Shown here: positions 26,901 through 39,199 of the stretch, in pieces
Layout: each line of letters begins with the position of its first letter
Position numbering within the stretch: position 1 is the first letter of the stretch
Source of the DNA: Cruorifilaria tuberocauda
Lineage: Eukaryota; Nematoda; Chromadorea; Rhabditida; Onchocercidae
DNA length: 64,000 bases
Reading direction: 5' to 3'
Assembly (NCBI GenBank): GCA_013365365.1
Contig: JABVXU010000031.1
Coordinates: 245,635 to 309,634 of the forward strand
The notes under the pieces: generated by a model
The model's input: the letters and a program-made list of their open reading frames with translations, nothing else
Databases searched by the model: none
What the model was told of the DNA's origin: nothing
Made by a program: the position numbers and the translations under genes

Positions 26901-28624
26901 TAGCACAGCGCTGGGTGGTTATTTGCTTACAAAATTTAATCCATCGCCTCGAAAAGCGTTACTTTTCCTGATTGCCACGTGGTCTATCATTGTAATCACG
27001 TATTTGATCGGTGCTATAATTGGTTGTGATGAGCCACAATTGAAACAACTCTTTGTTGACACCGTTTCCATCAATAAGTTGGGAATATTTCATCTTAATT
27101 CTTTAACCTTAATTAGAACATGCTGAAATCTTCCGAATATTGATGTCTCGTTGCATTTCTAATAATTGCTTAAAATTAGTTTTCAGAGAAAAATTCAATG
27201 ATAACTTAGAGTGTAGTATTGATTGCGAGTGCAATCAAATTGATCTCTTTAATCCAGTAAATTATCACACAGTGAACTATTTCTCACCATGTCATGCTGG
27301 TTGTCGCGAATATAATTCTCACTCGCAAAAGGTATGCTTCAATTTTTTAATATTTAATAAATTTAGACATCTCTACTACAGATTTATAACTTGAATTCAT
27401 CAGTTTCTAGTTGTCATACTGAAATTATCTCAAATTAGTGAATTTGAGATAATCTATTACATTCTTTAACCATAACCGTGTAGCTATTTTGATCTTACGC
27501 ATACCTGAAGGATGGGACTTTATTATTTTCGTTTTATTCAAGTATTAAATTATTCCATCCATTCCATGATTGCTTCTTTCGACTCAAAATGACAGTTACT
27601 TGTTTCGAAAGTTTTCTTCTTTAATTCTGAAACAATCCATCAAATATGATTGGCGGAATGTGCATATATCCATTCCAGTGGGATTCATGCTTATGTGCTG
27701 ATAATGGCTCAGTTGAAAGCGGTTTGTATATGGATGAATGTAATGCTATATTCATCTATGTTGCTATAGTATTTGTGGGCCTATTTCTTGGCAATTTATT
27801 TTTCATGACAACAATGATGGTTGTTTTGAGGTTTAGTTTACCTCTTTTTTTTCGCAATCATAACAATAAACAATTAATACAGTTCCTAGTTTACTGTATA
27901 AAATGAAAAGTTTGTCGTGTTCATTGATGAAAAACTGTAGAGAATCTGTTTAATTTTGTTTAAGATGGATGCAGTAAAAGTTATTGCTGAATTTCTTTCG
28001 AATATCAATCTTTGTCTTGCTGTGAACATGTTGCATTAGTTCTCCGATCCAAGTTCCACCTCTTACATCTCTTACAGAAACTCTTACAAAAAGTTATTTG
28101 CTTGATAAAATTATTTTCGCTTTGCAGATCCGTATATGATGATGAAAAAGTTCTAGCGCTAAGCTTTGCATCCTGCATCACAAACATTATGGGTAATTTG
28201 CGCAATACTTTTATTGTTTACACGATTCTGATAAACTTGAACTTCTCGTTTGACTAATATTTAGTAGAGTATTTGTTAGTTCACTTTCAAATTTTCATTA
28301 ATTTAAGATTTTGAAAATTATTTATTTTTTCATATTATTTTTGCAGGCTTTATTCCAGCTCCAATAATTTTTGGTTGGATTATTGACGAAGACTGTTTGT
28401 TGTGGCATAGCAGATGTCCTCATGATCGTGGTAATTGTGTCATCTATGATAATGAAGCATTTCGACAAACTTTTCATTTAACAAGTGCTGGCTTTCAGTT
28501 TTTTGCTGTCATTTCAATTATAATTTGCTATTTGTTCAGTTGGAAGTTTACATTCCCAGAAGAGGAAAAGGAAGAAATCTATGAGGAATATGATGGAAAG
28601 CAAGTTGATAGTTTCATCTCATAA
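23930..28624 (+). CDS. Organic anion transporter, OATP/SLCO family
   Basis: This 12-TM plasma-membrane carrier is of the type that moves amphipathic organic anions. Thirteen exons: 23930-24043, 24180-24354, 24467-24564, 24804-25020, 25227-25316, 25517-25679, 25931-26034, 26130-26282, 26873-27077, 27187-27331, 27679-27830, 28128-28192, 28347-28624. Phases join to 652 residues, normal for the family. Marks are GSYLAYVVGILTNLERRFGI, the signature DEWIGAWWLGF before TM6, ILAGIAAAPFNTVAYVYVDN and the Cys-rich fifth external loop (CSIDCECN, YFSPCHAGCREY, DSCLCADNG). In that loop the usual Cys after 'PV' is Asn (FNPVNYHTVNYF). The C-terminus is acidic (EEEKEEIYEEYDGKQ). The start is the first ATG of exon 1; an upstream leader exon cannot be excluded. 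Substrates cannot be told from sequence. Confidence 0.93.
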
Positions 28625-28965
28625 TCAAAAAATCTTTTATAAATATTTGAAATGTTCTGAAAATTTTGTAGAATGTTACTATGGGAAATGACAGAACTGA
28701 ATGAATTGCGAACTTTTATTGTGTCAGTAATTATAATTAAAATGATTTGAATTTTTTTATTCAGAAAGCTTTTTATGATGATCTCTCATTCTATTTTCTG
28801 TACGTTTTTTTCTTATATGTTTTATGTCGTTAAATTTCCTCAAAGATTTGTGCATAATTATTACAGATATAACAACTTTGAATTCTTTCTATGAAAGACT
28901 TTTCGTATATTTTCAAGAATTGTTTGAATTCATAAAGAAGAAACATTGCGATAGCAACATTTAAT
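28625..28965. other. Short convergent gap, OATP to GPCR
   Basis: The two 3' ends face each other across about 400 bp. Overlapping AATAAA hexamers at 28991-29004 may serve the OATP transcript, about 370 bases after its stop. If used, its 3' UTR approaches the end of the GPCR gene. Confidence 0.4.
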
Positions 28966-29034
28966 TTATAATGTTTTTAAAGAATGCATAAATAAATAAA
29001 TAAAGAATCTAAAGCAAGTAATCATATAAATCAG

Positions 29035-32000
29035 CTAAAGTAGTAAATTGGAGACAGCATTGAGGACAACAAGAGCATTCAAGAAATCATAACCGGAGTG
29101 ATCGAATTCCATAATAGTACTCAAAATACCCATAACACAATACGGCGTCCAGAATATCATGTTTAATGTTAGCATTAAAAAAGCCTGAAACAGCAATAAT
29201 TGGCAAGAATTTTCTGGAAACTAGATTCAAACAAATTTAATTTGTCAGTGATTCTCGAAAGCGAAAAAAGTCACGACAATAATTGCGGGACATCACATTC
29301 GAATCTCGACAATTTTGCAAATAGTGCAAACGACGGATTTCAAATTTGAGACGAAGTGGCAGAAGATTTAAAAAATACTATGGAAGAAATGATTATACTT
29401 TTATGAATGAGAAGAATTTCAAGTTCAAACCCATTTAGGCTTGAAACTGATTGGAATTCGCTTATTTTAAGATCAATGAAGGATTGTAATTCAGGATGAA
29501 AATTAGACTTAAGTAGTTGATTCTTAAAATTAGAAGAAGTTTGCTGCTAAATAGAAAGAAGATTGAGATAGAAAGATTTGTTGCAAAGGATTTTAAAGAC
29601 TTTGAAATCAAACTTTTCGTCGAGTTTTCCTCCGTGCCAAAGCAACCGTATTTTTCCATGCAACTGAAGATCGTCGGTGTTTTGTTTCTTCCATTGCTAA
29701 ACTTTCATCGCATCGTCGATTTAAAAACTTTAACGTTGGTATTGGCAAATGATAAATCCGTTTTCGGTTAGTTTCACCGCTTTTATCAAAAATATTGGTA
29801 CGAGTCGTTCCAGTATTTCTATCCCAATGTCGCAATAAATCTAAAATTCAAACTATTGATGAAGAAATAGGTTCACCATAGAACAATGGTTATCAAATCA
29901 TTAAGAAGACAATGGATGAATGGATCCAGTTAGCTTTCAAATTTTTATTCAACATGAAAATCCAAATAATTTGTTGCCAAAATCTCTAACTGAAACAAAA
30001 GTTTTATGACAGATTACTAAAAATGTGGCAAAACAAAGTTAAGTGATTCTAAAGGGAAATTAAAATGAACATTTAAAAAAATGTTGAAAATCTTACCTCG
30101 TGTACTAGGATCATTGTTCGTGGGGAATTTACCTTTAGTATTCTTTGATGCATTCGTTGTTCGTCGGAACCAAAAATGTCTAAAATTTTAGCGGTATTAA
30201 TTTTTCTAATTTAAAAAAAAATATGCCATCGTCTGTCACTACTGAAAATCTAACGTAAGCTATCTACACCAGATATCGAATCGAGTATTCCATCAATCTA
30301 AATCTCTCAATAGATATATTTCGTTAGATTCATTAGCTATAACCTGTTTTTTACGTCTTATTTCTGTTTAACATAAATAGGATAGAAATGAAACAACTCT
30401 CTATTATTGTTTTTTTTTTACATTTTAGCTAGGTTCTGTTTGCTATCGATAAATATCTTTGTTGAATAAATTTTGCGTCATAATTATTATCCAAAAATTT
30501 TACTTTCACTTCACCAAACAAAAGCAATTATTTATTTTTTTTCTTTTGCCATTAAGTTTTTTAAAACTAAATCAAGTTTTATTTGATATTTTGCAAAATC
30601 ATAATACAGTATACTTAGGTTATTTCATTCAATAGTATTCGGAGAGTGAAAATGACTTTTTAATTAAAAAGAATAATTTGTAAGTTACCGTTGTTGGCGA
30701 GTTTTTTTCTCATTATCATCATTATGGAATTGCTTCATCAAAATTAGCATTAAAGCATAACATAGTAATTCGACGGAATACGGTAATATATAAATGGAAA
30801 ATAAATGGAGCGCATTATAAGCTAAAAAAATTATGAAGAATATTAGATTTCACAAAAAAATTTTGTAATCCTTTAGAAACAATCAATAATAATAAAGCTT
30901 CCATTTCTAAGAAATCATAAATCAGTCTTTTATAAGCTTAACTTGACATCTCGAAGATGCTATCACATTTGTTTTGTAATTAAGAAGGTTTAAGTAAAAC
31001 TTATAAACATTCCCGCATTTTGTCAGTTTAAACGAATTATGGTAATTAAATTGAGGTATGACAGGACAATCCGGAAGGGTGAATCGGAATTAGCAGCATT
31101 GCTTGTCATATTTCGATCAGCAAAAACCGTCAGAATAAAAATGATAATAGCTTGAGGGATGATTGCAATAAATGAAATAATCTAAATGATAATCATATTT
31201 AGCAACAACTCAACTTACCATGTTCAAGAAATTTTAGCATATCACTATCACCAATATCACTCATATCACCAAATTCTTTCGTCAATGTGATATTATCACT
31301 AATAGTAATCCACTCCATTCCTGCATGTTTCAAATTTTCCACATGTGTCATTTCTTGTCGCAAATATTCACGAAACCTCATTACTGTCCTCAAATAATTC
31401 ATGAAATCAGATTTCTGTGAAACTTTTGAATCAAATTATTGTATTTTTACCTGATATGCTATATTCTGAAAGTAAATATTACGGTGAAAGTGCTATTAAT
31501 GAGATTTTATTACGGAAAATTAGGAAGCACTTAAATGAAAAGACAGACCAAACAGAGACACATTGCGGTTCACCATCAGGTAAAATATATACATGAAAGA
31601 CGAAGAGTTGAGGCAAAGCGCAAACGATGGCAAGTGTCCATGCTAATGCTATCATTTGATTTGTTGCAAAATGTGATTTCTGGAAAATAATTTTGAATCT
31701 TCTGAAAGCATCTTCTTTTCCTGTCCTTTCATGCAGAACTAGGTTCGACTTTTCATCTTTAACGATTAGGTAAAATGAAAAGGTCTAATTAAAAAGTACA
31801 ATAAAAAAATCATCACAATGAGGTAAGTAAGTCATTTGTGCGGTACTGCCTGCTACATAAGATAATGTAAGATATGATATACTGACGAAATGTTTTCCTT
31901 TTTCAAGTTGAACTAATAAAAATATAGGAAATGAATGATATATCATTCTAAAGATAAACAAAGGTCAAACTTGATGAATTCGACGCAAATGTGTTGTGAT

Positions 32001-33739
32001 ATACAAACGATCTGCTGCAATAAGAACTTGCATATTAGCTGTCAAATGTAACGAGAATGTATTGATGAATTTCGTCGTACGACATAACAGATCACCGCCA
32101 TACCACTGAAAATATTGATCATTTTAGTGTGATTCTGGAAGTAAAAAGGTCACGAAGAAAGGTTGCAGCATTTGGAAAAAATGAAAAATGAAAATCGGAT
32201 TTTTGATTTCTTGCTTATGACTCTCTCCCTCCCTCTCTTTCTTCCTCTCTCTCTCCCTTAGTAAAAGGTTGTTAGCAGAAAATGAAAAGTGTAGTTAATA
32301 CTACATAAATGATGAGCTGAGCCTTCTGTTCTCAGCATTCATTTTAAATTCTGAAAATTGACATATTTTGATATAAAAAGGTGCAAAGTAAAAGTTATAC
32401 TTTTTTTGGTAGACCTCATCAATAACACTTTTGTCTAGAATAAGTATAGAAGATAGTTAAATCAAAGCTTACAGCTTACATTATAAGTAATAATCCAAAT
32501 GATTTGTGTTGGAGCATAAACATAAAGTACAATGAGATCTGCCACTGTTAGGCTTATTTTAAATTTTATCACTCTTGCTGCCAAAACAATATGTCGTCGA
32601 TAGTTGGAATTAAATCTGAAAAAAAAAAGATTACTTTTCTTATAGTTTCTATCTGTGAGCTACAAATTAAGTATTAACTAGTAAACTAGTAGAAGGTTTT
32701 TCCGAATGTTTTTTCTTTCATGATTTCTGGTCAAAATTTTCAAAACTCATTTCATTCAGTGCTTTTTTAAAATCAATTCTCAATTGAAAATTTTAAAAAG
32801 CTTCAAGTAGGGCATTTTTCAGAGATGTTACCACTGCAACTATTATTTGGAATTTCTTTTTCGTTATTAATAATTGCTTGATTTACTTACCATATCGTAT
32901 TCTATTTTTACTGTAGTCTAACTAGATTAGCTAATTTTCAACTCGAAGACAAAAAATACAACGATGGAAAGTGCATGTGTCTAAAGAAGTTTCGAAATCT
33001 GTAAAATGATTTCAAGTATAAAAGTCTTTGAATAATAGTTTTTATCAATAATGAAGATGGAAAATAAGTAATTTCAAGGTATTTAGAAAAAGAAATTAGT
33101 TGAATTCATATTTCCAATCTCTCTATTACATCCGTTTTCACGAAATTAAAATAAAATATGTGACTGTAAGCTTTAGCATAGTACCAGAAGAATTTATTGA
33201 ATAGTGTCAGAGATTATGTTTGAACTAAAGAAGATTCGATTATATTCACAAAATGATGCAATCGAAAAAAGTTCAATTACAATTGATTTCAAATTGCGGG
33301 CAGAAACTGTAATCCCTAATGCTGACCAACAAATTATCATTGCGATTTGGCTAATTCAAATTGAAAAGATAAAATTTTAGATAAAAATTTGTTTGAATCC
33401 ATCAAACGGTAACGTATAATGAAAGATCGGATCAAGCTGAAAGCATTTTGGTTTTTCGTGCTGTTTGAATACAAAGTGCTAACAAAGTCTGATCGTGAAT
33501 GTTATAATTTTAATCCATCGAAACTATCCTTGATCATTTATTTATGGTTTTGAGCTTCATCTATACTAATACTCTATCTGCTATTATAGGATTACACAAT
33601 TATCATGATACCTGCGTGACGTATAGCAGCACACGGCCAAACCCAAGAACATAGCTAAAGCATAGATAGCACTTTCGATAACATAACTTATACGTGCGGC
33701 CGTAAATTGATCGTTTTTAGAAATACTTTCATCAGCCAT
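29035..33739 (-). CDS. Rhodopsin-class peptide GPCR, GnRH/AKH receptor-like
   Basis: Nine minus-strand exons, coding order: 33739-33612, 32615-32480, 32105-31971, 31679-31545, 31465-31451 (15-nt micro-exon), 31414-31219, 30821-30689, 30205-30097, 29184-29035. Phases join to 378 residues with seven hydrophobic segments. TM2 carries SLTVADLIVLYVYAP; TM3 has LLCRTTKFINTFS and ends ADRLYI, a DRY variant. TM4 contains MIALAWTLAIVCALPQ, and TM6 has NMIFWTPYCVMGIL. The WTPY motif and TM3 resemble GnRH, AKH and vasopressin-type receptors, and nematode gnrr/daf-38 relatives are the nearest guess. The loop between TM4 and TM5 is unusually long and charged. TM7 ends ALVVLNAVSNLLL then TAG, so the NPxxY motif and any C-tail are absent. 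The start is the ATG before ADESISKND. Ligand unknown. Confidence 0.85.
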
Positions 33740-36700
33740 TACTTCATTTAATAATTCAGTTCAACTGATCATAACTCTAAAAAATATTTTCTCCCAAAAT
33801 ATAGTTTAATCATAAATTATCATCGATTTATTAAAAATGATTAATAAAGCTGAAAGTAAAAGCATTTGATTATTTCAAATACCATAAAATAACAAAAGAG
33901 ATAAAATCAATGAAAAAGATTGTGCCGTCATCCGGTTAATAGATAACAAAAAAAGATGGAATTTAAATGCTCCATTTTTCATCCTATTCACTTCTATTGG
34001 CTTTTTTTGATTAAATTGCGCTTTTTTCTTTCTTTTTCGAATCCTAAACTCGGGACATTTTAATTGAAATGGTTAATAATTTTTTCTTCTTTATTTAAAA
34101 ATGTCTAACAATAGTGACATCTTTTCAGCTTTCCAGTCAGGAAACTAGAAAGCAAAGCATAGCTATTTGACATTGAGGTGAAATAGCTGAATTGTATGGG
34201 ATGACAATTATTGTTGCATCTTAGACAATTATTGTTGCATAGACAATTAAAAAAACGAGACAAACATTTAAACTTAGAAGTTCACATTTCTCATAGAAGA
34301 TAAGATAAAGTAAAAATTCCTCGATAAAACTTAAGCATGAAATTTTACAAAAGTAAAAGAAAGCATTCGAAGTTAACGAATATTTGCATTACATTTATTT
34401 CTGCTAGCTAAAATAGTCAATTTGTAGCAAAATTTGTCAGGAAATGAACAGAAATCCTTTCTTATCTTTCCAGAAGAGGCATTCTATTTCAGATAAATAT
34501 AAAAGAGCTGAAGAAATGAAAATCAGAATTGAGAAAGACGAATTGGAAAAATTGATTTTGTATTCTCATTTTATGCTAATTTATTCTCGCTCTCTATTAC
34601 GAAATATTTTCCCCCGTGATTTTCCGGCTTGTCTCTCTCTCTCGATCGATAACAATACTATTACAATAGTGCAATAAATCCTAGAGGATTTCCTTAAAAA
34701 ATCTTAAATCCCAATTATCAATCAATTCTGCTTGTTTCTTCATTTAACTTACAACTAAAACATGATAAGAGCATAAATGAATTTGATTATATCAATCAAA
34801 ATTAATGAGTTAAATTCTTTAATACCTAAAATGATTCTATTTAAATGCTTCAATTCAAGTTTAAACTTTGTAATTCGATAAAATTTGTTCATAAAAAAGT
34901 TATTCACTTTACATTTCAGCATGAAATACTCGATGATAGTACCGCGATTTCTTGTTATTACTTTCTTATATCACTCTATGTGATTGATTTGTTCAGCTTA
35001 CAAGTGGAAGGGTCTGGAAGAGATAATCAGAAAAACTAGCAATTTCATGCATGCAAAAAAGTTAATTCATCCTTATACTTGTTTAAAGGCAAAAAAGGAA
35101 GAGAACATTAACCGAAATTTCATTTTAAGCTTATTTCATGATTTTATGTGAAATTAGTTTAGTTTCTAGAAATTGATTCTTACATAAAATTAATGGGGTT
35201 CGATTAAAAAATGAATCGTTGAATAAGTTCAAATTTCATGTAACACGCAAATAAACAGGACGTTAAAAGTGTTAAATCAACGAAATTGAAAAAGTTAAGT
35301 TATTTCTGATGATGAATTTATAAAAGTTAATGAAATATACTGGAAATGATTAGAGAAATGAAAAGTAAACGAAAATGGTTGACAATATTTATAGGTTACC
35401 TGAATTGTTAGAGTTAATAATTTGCTTTCTCGCTGTTAGTTCAATTCTTTTCATCTGCTTATCCATTATTTTTCCTCTTTTCTCCATTTCTTTTATTCAT
35501 AATTTCAATGAATTCCCACTAATTTCATCTTCTTTACTTTTACGCTCAAAACAATTTTCACCTTTAAAAATATTATTTGGAATTTGACCATTCAATATAT
35601 AATTCAACTAAAACAACTAAATAATTTACCTTATTTTATCTTTATTTGTTAAGCATTACTTACCTGTATGGTTACTTACCTGTATGGCAATTAGCTGTGA
35701 ATATTCAGTGATTTACTATTAAGTAATTACTATTTATTATCTTACACTATATTCTTCTTAACTATTCATATTTGCTAAATGACATATCGCATTTCGCTTA
35801 TTGCCAGCTATTTCTTTTGTAAAACAAAAGCTTTACTTTACCAATAATTTTTTCACATTAATTTGCAATTTCAACCTGTCCAAATGAGTAAAACTCAATT
35901 CTGAGGGCAATCATCAATTGAAAGCTTCAAATAATTTTCACGTGGTACTTTTTTGGATTTGAAAGAAATTTTGAGAATTGCTTACATCGCAAGAAGTCTA
36001 AATTAGACAACAAACAATATGACATTATTAGCTAAGAGATGAATAACATTTAAACGAAAGTTTAATTTAGAAGCTATTGGAAATGGAAAATCTTAGAAAA
36101 AAGGTAATTTTTTATCTTCACGAACATATGCTCTAATAGCGCTGATACAAATTTCCTGATGATTGAGGAAAGAAAAATTTTAATTTAAAAAAGATTAATT
36201 ATTTAAATAACTAGTTATGAGTAAAAAAATTTATAAATGTTTAAATATTTTGGAGGAGTAAGTGTGCTTTTTGCAGCTGACATTTCGAAGAATTCAAGAT
36301 TATTATTTCAAGAGAATTCATTAATTCTCTCAATTTGGACTTTTTCTTTAGCTAACATACTAACTTAACATTTTCAACTATTTTTAGTTTTTACATTTTG
36401 AACTACTGTTAATTCTTTTTGAAAATATTCATTTCTTCAATTTCATTCTAGTAGGAATATCAGGTTTAAAAGATTTAATGCAAAACTGAAAGGATAAAGC
36501 TTGCGAAGTTTTTTCTCGAATCAATCAGTGCTTTTGATGCTAATAATTTACTCTAATAATTATATTCTATGGCTAAACGTATTAATTTTTACTTTTTAAA
36601 AGATTTTTCTGCAAATTATATAATTTACAATAAAATAAATTTTATTCCTTTTTTACTTCATTATATATATTTTCTTTCAGATATTAATGCGAATAAAAGG

Positions 36701-38199
36701 TGTCAAGAGATTACCTTTCATACTTTTTCCGAAGAAAATATAAAGTATAAGTTGGATATTCGACGTGGCTAGCATTAATTTCTTATTCTCATCAACGTTC
36801 TCTTTTTTAAATAAATCTTGAAAAATATATTTGATTTTGATGCTGTAAATGACAGCTCAAAAAGAAAGGACAATGGGTTTTTTTTTCTAATTGATATTTT
36901 GATTTTCATATCGAATAAGGTATAATAGTAAGTGTTGTTTGTGAGAAAAAATTGTGAGAATTACTCCTATTTTTATTTCGAACTTTTATTCTTTTAAACT
37001 GGAAAATAATCAAATATATGATATTTACGAATATCATTTTTCTACCTTTCATTAATTAATAAATCTCGAAATAACAAATTCCCTTTATGAAATCAACACC
37101 TTCTTAACTAAATGGCATATTCTTGCTATAAAACTAACCTATTCATCAATTATTTTCGTCATCTTTATTAATTCCACCTTGATGGTTACGAAAGCAAAAT
37201 TAATTCTTATTATATCTGATTTCAATAGAAAGAGTTCAATATTTATAAATGAATAAAAAAATGGAAGGAATTTGTTTAAAGAAACTTCTGATAAGGATTG
37301 ATAAAAAAAATTGCTAAATGAACTAATCATAAACATGATCATGATCATAAATTATCACTTCTTGATTTCTAATATTATCAAAAATAACTTATTTGTTTAA
37401 GTTAATACAATTTTTTTCCCTTCTTTATCTTATTCTCGAAAGTTGTGAATTCCATTAAAAAATTTACCGAAAGAACAAAAACCATGTGAATGTTTAACAA
37501 AAGATTAAAGTTAATTTCAAAATTTTATTAATTCTTAAAGTTATTAGTGATGTCCAAGAAGAAATTAAAAGGAAGTTAATTTAAGAATCTTAAATTTTAG
37601 TATTGCTCAAAATTATCAACTGACAATATATCTCATTAGCTATGAAAAATAATGCTCGACTAATTCATCGAATAAACTTTTTTTTAATAAATTGATTAAG
37701 AAGCTGCAAAAGAAATTAAAATTTTCTTAAAATTGAAAATATATATTACTTAGGAAAGTGATGATATTAATTAAATTTTTGCACTGGAAAGGAATGTATT
37801 TGTCATTCGAGAAATTAGCGAAATGATATAAGCGACTGTTTCTACTTTTGCTTCCTTTTTTTATCGCTGAATATTATTCTATCAATCATTGTAAAGAAAT
37901 GAACGAATCGTTTAATACTTAGCAGAAAAAGAAGCTAACGTCTGCTTCCTTGACATTATCCCATCTTTCGGTAGGAAAAATCACTAACTTCTACGAGCCT
38001 AAGAGCAAAGTGAACAATTTTTCAAGCTTCATATTATCCCCTCTTTTGTTATCCTAAATAGATTTAACAATTCACTGACTTCTCTAGCAGTTATAACTTC
38101 AAATGATATAGCAGCTTAAGTAATAAGGAGTGGTTATTAGCATTCGCTACACAAACATCTATCAATCTCAGAATTAATAATTATTCACCATCGAAGGGC
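33740..38199. other. Gene-poor AT-rich DNA
   Basis: This 4.5-kb stretch is upstream of the GPCR and contains its promoter at the left end. Open frames are short and compositionally biased. Small local duplications occur at about 34203-34247 (ATTGTTGCAT segments) and 35656-35688 (TTACCTGTATGG twice). No gene supported. Confidence 0.55.
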
Positions 38200-38307
38200 G
38201 TTTATGCTGCGATGTTGCGTTTTGGCCATATCACGCACGCTATTATGACTTTTTACAAATACACAAAAAAGCACGGGACTTCTCTTTTGAAGCTTCGATA
38301 TTAATGA

Positions 38308-38592
38308 ATGTTGTCGCTGAAAAAGCGAGGAAATGAAGAATGATGAAATCCTTTGTTCTGGATTTCATATTGTAAGCTAAAGTATGCGCGTGGTTTCAAG
38401 CTTTGTTAAAGAAATCCTTTGTTCTTGAAATTAACATTGTTAGCTGCATGTCTACAAACTTTGTCGATGAAACCAGGAAGAAGACGAAGGAATGACGACA
38501 TCCTTTGTTCTGGATTTGATATTGTAAGCTAAATGTATGTTTGTGGTTTTACAAGCTTTGTTAAGGAAATCCTTTGTTCTTGAAATTGAAAT
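38308..38592. repeat. Tandem duplication of a roughly 152-bp unit with internal half-repeats
   Basis: The motif ATCCTTTGTTCT occurs at 38348, 38414, 38500 and 38569. Copies 1 and 3 are followed by GGATTT, a TATTGTAAGCTAAA segment and a CAAGCTTTGTTAA segment. Copies 2 and 4 are followed by TGAAATT. Each half also has a TTGTCG(C/A)TGAAA start (near 38310 and 38461). So the layout is (A-B)(A'-B'), clearly diverged by indels and point changes. Confidence 0.85.
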
Positions 38593-38607
38593 GTAATTGG
38601 CCAAGAT

Positions 38608-38678
38608 CCTCCCTCCTTCAGAATAAAGAAAGTACCAAACTATGAAGCATTGGAAAAGTTTGGTTTCAAGGAGGGTGG
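38608..38678. other. Imperfect nested hairpin
   Basis: An outer stem pairs 38608-38618 with 38668-38678 (CCTCCCTCCTT against AAGGAGGGTGG, one mismatch). An inner stem pairs CCAAAC (38635-38640) with GTTTGG (38658-38663). It lies between the tandem repeats and the SL1-like sequence and might belong to a structured RNA. Not shown to be transcribed. Confidence 0.5.
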
Positions 38679-38818
38679 CGGCTTAACGAAAAGGTATAAC
38701 GATTACCCTATCCCTTTGTCTGACTGAATATCGTTTTTTAATACTCGTCTGGATATTTTAGAAAATTTCAATGTGTCAATGTCGTGTTATTGTATGCTAT
38801 GAAATCTAAAGTAATAAA

Positions 38819-38840
38819 GGTGTAATTACCCAAGTTTGAG
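38819..38840 (+). ncRNA. SL1 spliced-leader-like sequence (SL RNA variant, pseudogene or retrocopy)
   Basis: These 22 bases match the nematode SL1 leader at 21 positions. They begin GGTG instead of GGTT and continue with the exact 18-mer TAATTACCCAAGTTTGAG. The next bases are GTCACC, so a GT follows as in a SL RNA donor, although SL1 RNA normally has GTAA. About 10 bases on is ACCCAAAG, a string also found early in the C. elegans SL1 intron-like part. I do not see a convincing Sm site (A-T4-5-GG) or a full three-stem fold downstream. A degenerate SL RNA gene, a variant leader, or the 5' end of a retro-copied trans-spliced mRNA all remain possible. The match itself is well beyond chance. Confidence 0.55.
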
Positions 38841-39073
38841 GTCACCCAAAGTATCAGCTATCACAGAAGCTAGCAGTTTGCTTACTTACGAATAGAAAGA
38901 AAGGCTGTCACGTCGACAATAACAGGAAAGAAAGAACACTCTCTCTAGAAAGGAACAACTCAAGTCTTGTCACGGTTGTAGGAAATCGTTGACAAATATA
39001 ACAAGCTATAACGTAAACGAGTGACATTTTCCTTCACATCAAATATTCTTGATTCCTTCAATAATACGTAAAA

Positions 39074-39094
39074 GATCACGTACGCTTCGTGATC
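39074..39094. other. Perfect 7-bp hairpin
   Basis: GATCACG and CGTGATC flank the loop TACGCTT. Function unknown; it belongs to the same G+C-richer island as the SL1-like sequence. Confidence 0.5.
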
Positions 39095-39199
39095 ACGGAC
39101 GCAACAAGCAAAGAGCGATCGAAAGATGATGAGAAGAGGATTTGACTGCTTCGTCGATTACGGTCCTTCGAGGAAATGAGAATTATTTATTTCAGCAAA

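Noticed and set aside
30097..30179. Shorter version of GPCR exon 8 starting at 30179
   Set aside because: It shifts the frame before TM6. The acceptor at 30206-30207 restores the phase and gives a sensible loop into TMILVHEAFLMLTLN.
31020..31181. Hydrophobic open frame in a GPCR intron (FIAIIPQAIIIFILTVF) after an acceptor-like TTTAG
   Set aside because: The flanking exons already join in phase and give seven TM segments. With the phase left by the previous exon, this segment hits a stop, and no donor follows.
34444..34677. 77-codon + frame with a charged N-terminal half
   Set aside because: It ends in a low-complexity hydrophobic stretch in a gene desert, with no supporting splice or domain evidence.
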